From Kushneria marisflavi (lineage in GTDB: Bacteria; Pseudomonadota; Gammaproteobacteria; Pseudomonadales; Halomonadaceae), in assembly GCF_002157205.1 (NCBI RefSeq), contig NZ_CP021358.1, forward strand, positions 3,224,001 through 3,288,000: DNA of 64,000 nt. The letters are read 5' to 3'. The notes under the pieces were generated by a model. The model saw only the letters and a list, made by a program, of their open reading frames with translations. It was not told the origin of the DNA and did not search any database. Below, piece by piece: positions 61,941-64,000 of this stretch. The position numbers were made by a program, and so were the translations under genes. Within the stretch, counting starts at the first letter, position 1. Every line of letters starts with the position of its first letter.

Positions 61941-62693
61941 TCAGGCAAGCGATTTCAACTGCTCAACATGACGCGCTGTGGCACTGACATTGTCATGATC
62001 CAGCGGAAACTCGATGGCTCGCGGCACGTCTTTCGGAAAATGATGCCAGAGCGCAGACCAGTGCGCGCGAGCGGCGTCATCCGGGGGGCATGCCCGAGGT
62101 TGGCCGTTGACGTGGGTAACGGCCTTGCAGTGCACATAACGTACCCTGCTGCCCAGGCGGCTGGCGGCCTGTGAAAGGTCATGGTCCGTCCAGTAGCCGT
62201 TGCCCAGATCAAGGGTCGTCCCAAACAGATCAGAACCCAGTGCCCTGTGAAGTGCGGCATGAATCAACGGATCGCCTCCGCAGGAGGTCTGATCATTTTC
62301 AATTAATATTGGCAGGGTTTGATCGGCAAGCTCGGCCTTGAGGGCGGCAGCGCCATCATCAATGCATTCGGCACACAGCTGGCCAAGCCCGAACTTGATC
62401 CACTGCGCGCCCAGCTCCTCGGCACGCGTCAGCGCCTGATGCATCTCGTCAGTATTGAGCCTGCTTTGTTCGTCAAAGAGTGAAGTGGCTGCAGAATAGA
62501 CGCAGTTTAGTGACGCCTGTTCGATGGCTTCGCGAAGCCGGCTCAGAGGCATATCATGATCGCTCAACAGCTCTTCGCGAATTTCGACACCCTGTGCGCC
62601 GGCATCCCTGATATGTTCAAGAACACCTGCCTGTCCTGATCGCTTGACCAGATCGGCGCCAAAGGCAGAAGTACAGATCATTACCGGTCCCAT
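61941..62693 (-). CDS. sugar isomerase/epimerase-like TIM-barrel protein
   Basis: The 250-residue protein has the xylose-isomerase-like barrel: AFGADLVKRSGQAGVLEHIRDAGAQGVEIREELL, IKFGLGQL, ILIENDQTSCGG with a metal-binding Glu, TLDLGNGYW, VRYVHCKAVTH and RAIEFPLDHD with the final Glu ligand. Members isomerise or epimerise keto-sugars or hydroxypyruvate. It has AAGGAG before the ATG. It lies 98 bases upstream of the dehydrogenase gene on the same strand, and the pair could form a small sugar-acid pathway. Exact substrate unknown. Confidence 0.78.
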   Translation of the reverse strand: MGPVMICTSAFGADLVKRSGQAGVLEHIRDAGAQGVEIREELLSDHDMPLSRLREAIEQASLNCVYSAATSLFDEQSRLNTDEMHQALTRAEELGAQWIKFGLGQLCAECIDDGAAALKAELADQTLPILIENDQTSCGGDPLIHAALHRALGSDLFGTTLDLGNGYWTDHDLSQAASRLGSRVRYVHCKAVTHVNGQPRACPPDDAARAHWSALWHHFPKDVPRAIEFPLDHDNVSATARHVEQLKSLA

Positions 62694-62909
62694 GAAAAAC
62701 TCCTTGCGTCACCTGGTCTGAAAGCGGGTCCGTCTGAGGACGCCGCTGTGGCCAAGAACATCCCCGTGTAGAAAATGCTCATGTTGCTTCTAGTGTAGTG
62801 AAGCCGCACGGATACGGGCGCACCGGGTGCCTCCGCGATTTCGAACCCTGGCAGCAGTATAGGTGCCAGTCAGTCCGGTTTGCCCGACGTTTCCGGGGGT
62901 GAAATGCGC
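62694..62909. promoter_or_regulatory. intergenic region between the TIM-barrel gene and ndh
   Basis: The 216 bases between the ndh stop and the start of the TIM-barrel gene must hold the promoter of the TIM-barrel gene on the minus strand. A short AT-rich patch (TAGTGTAGTGAAG, about 62792-62804) is present. No gene, repeat or clear motif is visible. Confidence 0.35.
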
Positions 62910-64000
62910 TCAATGCAGTTTAAGGCGCGGGCGAATGATCGTATTGATGCGATCAACCAGCATGCGAATACCGGTGCTTGTATAGCCGTGGATGGCGGCC
63001 TGGTGCATGCGATACAGCGAGGCATAGAAAATCTTGGCCATCCAGCCCTCGACCAGCACGCCACGCGCCGAAGCTCCGCGCATGAGATTGCCCACGGCAT
63101 CAAAATGCGCCAGCGAGATCAGCGAGCCCATGTCCTTGTAGTGAAAGTCCGTCAGCTCACGTCCGGCCATGGCCGCTTTCAGATTCTTGTAGAGGGTGTT
63201 GGCCTGCTGGTGGGCGGCCTGAGCGCGCGGCGGTACCATTTTATCGCCCGGCTGCGGGCAGGCCGCGCAGTCGCCGAGTGCGAAGATGCGGTCGTCGTCC
63301 ACGCTCTGCATGGTCTGATGAACAATGACCTGATGGTTGCGCTGAGTGGAAAGCCCCAGTTCGGAAAGGATTGAGGGTCCACGAACGCCGGCCGCCCAGA
63401 CGGTCAGGTCGGCATCAATACGTGAGCCATCGGCAATCTCGAATCCATTCTCGTCGGCCTGGGTGACACGAGTATCGGTATGAATCTCGACGCCGAGTCG
63501 TTCAAGCTCACGGTGCACTGACTGGCTGATGCGCTCGGGCAGGGCAGGTAAAACACGCGGCGCGGCTTCCAGCAGGTGAATCTTGAGTTGCTGACGGCTG
63601 ATGCGGCTAAAGCCATAGCCATGCAGCATCTGTGTGGCATTGAGAAGCTCGGCCGAGAGCTCCACGCCCGTGGCGCCGCCGCCCACGATGGCCACCGACA
63701 TCCCGGATTTGCCGGCTTCTTCACGGTTGCTGCAGCGCAGGAAGGTATTGAGCATCTGCTTGCGAAAGGCTTCTGCCTGTTTGACGCTGTCCAGGAAATA
63801 GCAGTGATCCGCCACACCCGGCGTCCCGAAGTCATTGGAGACGCTGCCCACCGAGAGCACCAGATAGTCATAATCCAGGCGTCGCTCGGGCAAAACGACA
63901 CGATTTTTGTCGTCGTGAATCGCGTCCAGACGGATCTGGCGATGCTCACGATCAAGACCACACAGTGTGCCGATCTGATAGCGGTAGCCTGCGTTGGATG
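62910..64000 (-). CDS. ndh: type II NADH dehydrogenase (partial, 5' end outside the window)
   Basis: The frame runs from its stop at 62910 to the window edge without a start, so the N-terminal NADH/FAD domain begins outside. The visible 363 residues include SNAGYRYQIGTLCGLDREHRQI, DYLVLSVGSVSNDFGTPGV, the second dinucleotide site MSVAIVGGGATGVELSAELL, and the FAD-binding FALGDCAACPQPGDKMVPPRAQAAHQQA. The C-terminal membrane-binding tail includes MAKIFYASLYRMHQAAIHGY. It passes electrons from NADH to quinone without pumping protons. Confidence 0.92.
   Translation of the reverse strand, partial: SNAGYRYQIGTLCGLDREHRQIRLDAIHDDKNRVVLPERRLDYDYLVLSVGSVSNDFGTPGVADHCYFLDSVKQAEAFRKQMLNTFLRCSNREEAGKSGMSVAIVGGGATGVELSAELLNATQMLHGYGFSRISRQQLKIHLLEAAPRVLPALPERISQSVHRELERLGVEIHTDTRVTQADENGFEIADGSRIDADLTVWAAGVRGPSILSELGLSTQRNHQVIVHQTMQSVDDDRIFALGDCAACPQPGDKMVPPRAQAAHQQANTLYKNLKAAMAGRELTDFHYKDMGSLISLAHFDAVGNLMRGASARGVLVEGWMAKIFYASLYRMHQAAIHGYTSTGIRMLVDRINTIIRPRLKLH

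Overview
The window is a chromosomal segment of a moderately GC-rich gammaproteobacterium. The 16S gene, the protein sequences (MlaA, LptE, CysB, RlmM, EpmC, SlyA, Uup) and the gene order fit Halomonadaceae, a Halomonas or Kushneria type organism. That assignment is read by eye, without a database search. I see no insertion sequences, phage genes, CRISPR arrays or integrases. Coding density is high and almost everything is core genome.

Layout. 1-2853: end of a membrane protein gene, a von Willebrand factor A protein and a YafJ-type class II amidotransferase. 2944-9914: cysK (minus), fadD-type acyl-CoA ligase and hrpA RNA helicase. 10098-14909: mlaA, a receiver/PP2C phosphatase plus STAS protein pair (a partner-switch module), a Bcr/CflA-type exporter and an AI-2E/PerM family protein. 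14986-18062: trxA, a TauE/SafE permease, cysB and a compact cysH. 18165-22424: an orphan iron-type ABC ATPase and permease, pabB and a GntR/FCD regulator. 22425-28101: a complete rrn operon (16S, tRNA-Ile, tRNA-Ala, 23S, 5S) with promoters, boxA sites, processing stems and a terminator. 28256-36675: rlmM, tusA, an unknown protein, a MATE exporter, epmC, a degenerate DnaQ-like protein, tatD, uup and a Usp protein. 36814-45921: slyA, a DUF5924/DUF2914 membrane protein, holA, lptE, leuS, a YbeL zinc-ribbon protein, an MHS-type transporter and an ElyC-like protein. 45951-51468: the envelope/RNA cluster miaB-ybeZ-ybeY-corC-lnt, transcribed right to left. 51798-64000: a DUF1820 protein, an SH3-domain membrane protein, a thiopurine methyltransferase, the sulfate importer sbp-cysT-cysW-cysA, ggt, a 58-residue unknown protein, rpe, a GIY-YIG protein, a 2-hydroxyacid dehydrogenase, a TIM-barrel isomerase and a truncated type II NADH dehydrogenase.

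How the genes connect. Sulfur metabolism recurs: sulfate uptake (sbp-cysTWA), PAPS reduction (cysH with thioredoxin), cysteine synthesis (cysK), regulation (cysB), sulfur relay (tusA), glutathione turnover (ggt) and a TauE-type anion permease. Envelope maintenance is represented by mlaA, lptE, lnt, corC and the ElyC-like protein. Translation and RNA are represented by the rrn operon, rlmM, miaB, ybeY, epmC, leuS and hrpA.

No clearly new multi-gene system stands out. The points most worth a second look are the partner-switch pair whose receiver domain is degenerate and whose kinase is absent, the degenerate exonuclease-like protein at 32630-33145, the compact CysH, the terminator-like hairpin directly before lnt, and several conserved-looking proteins without a known function.
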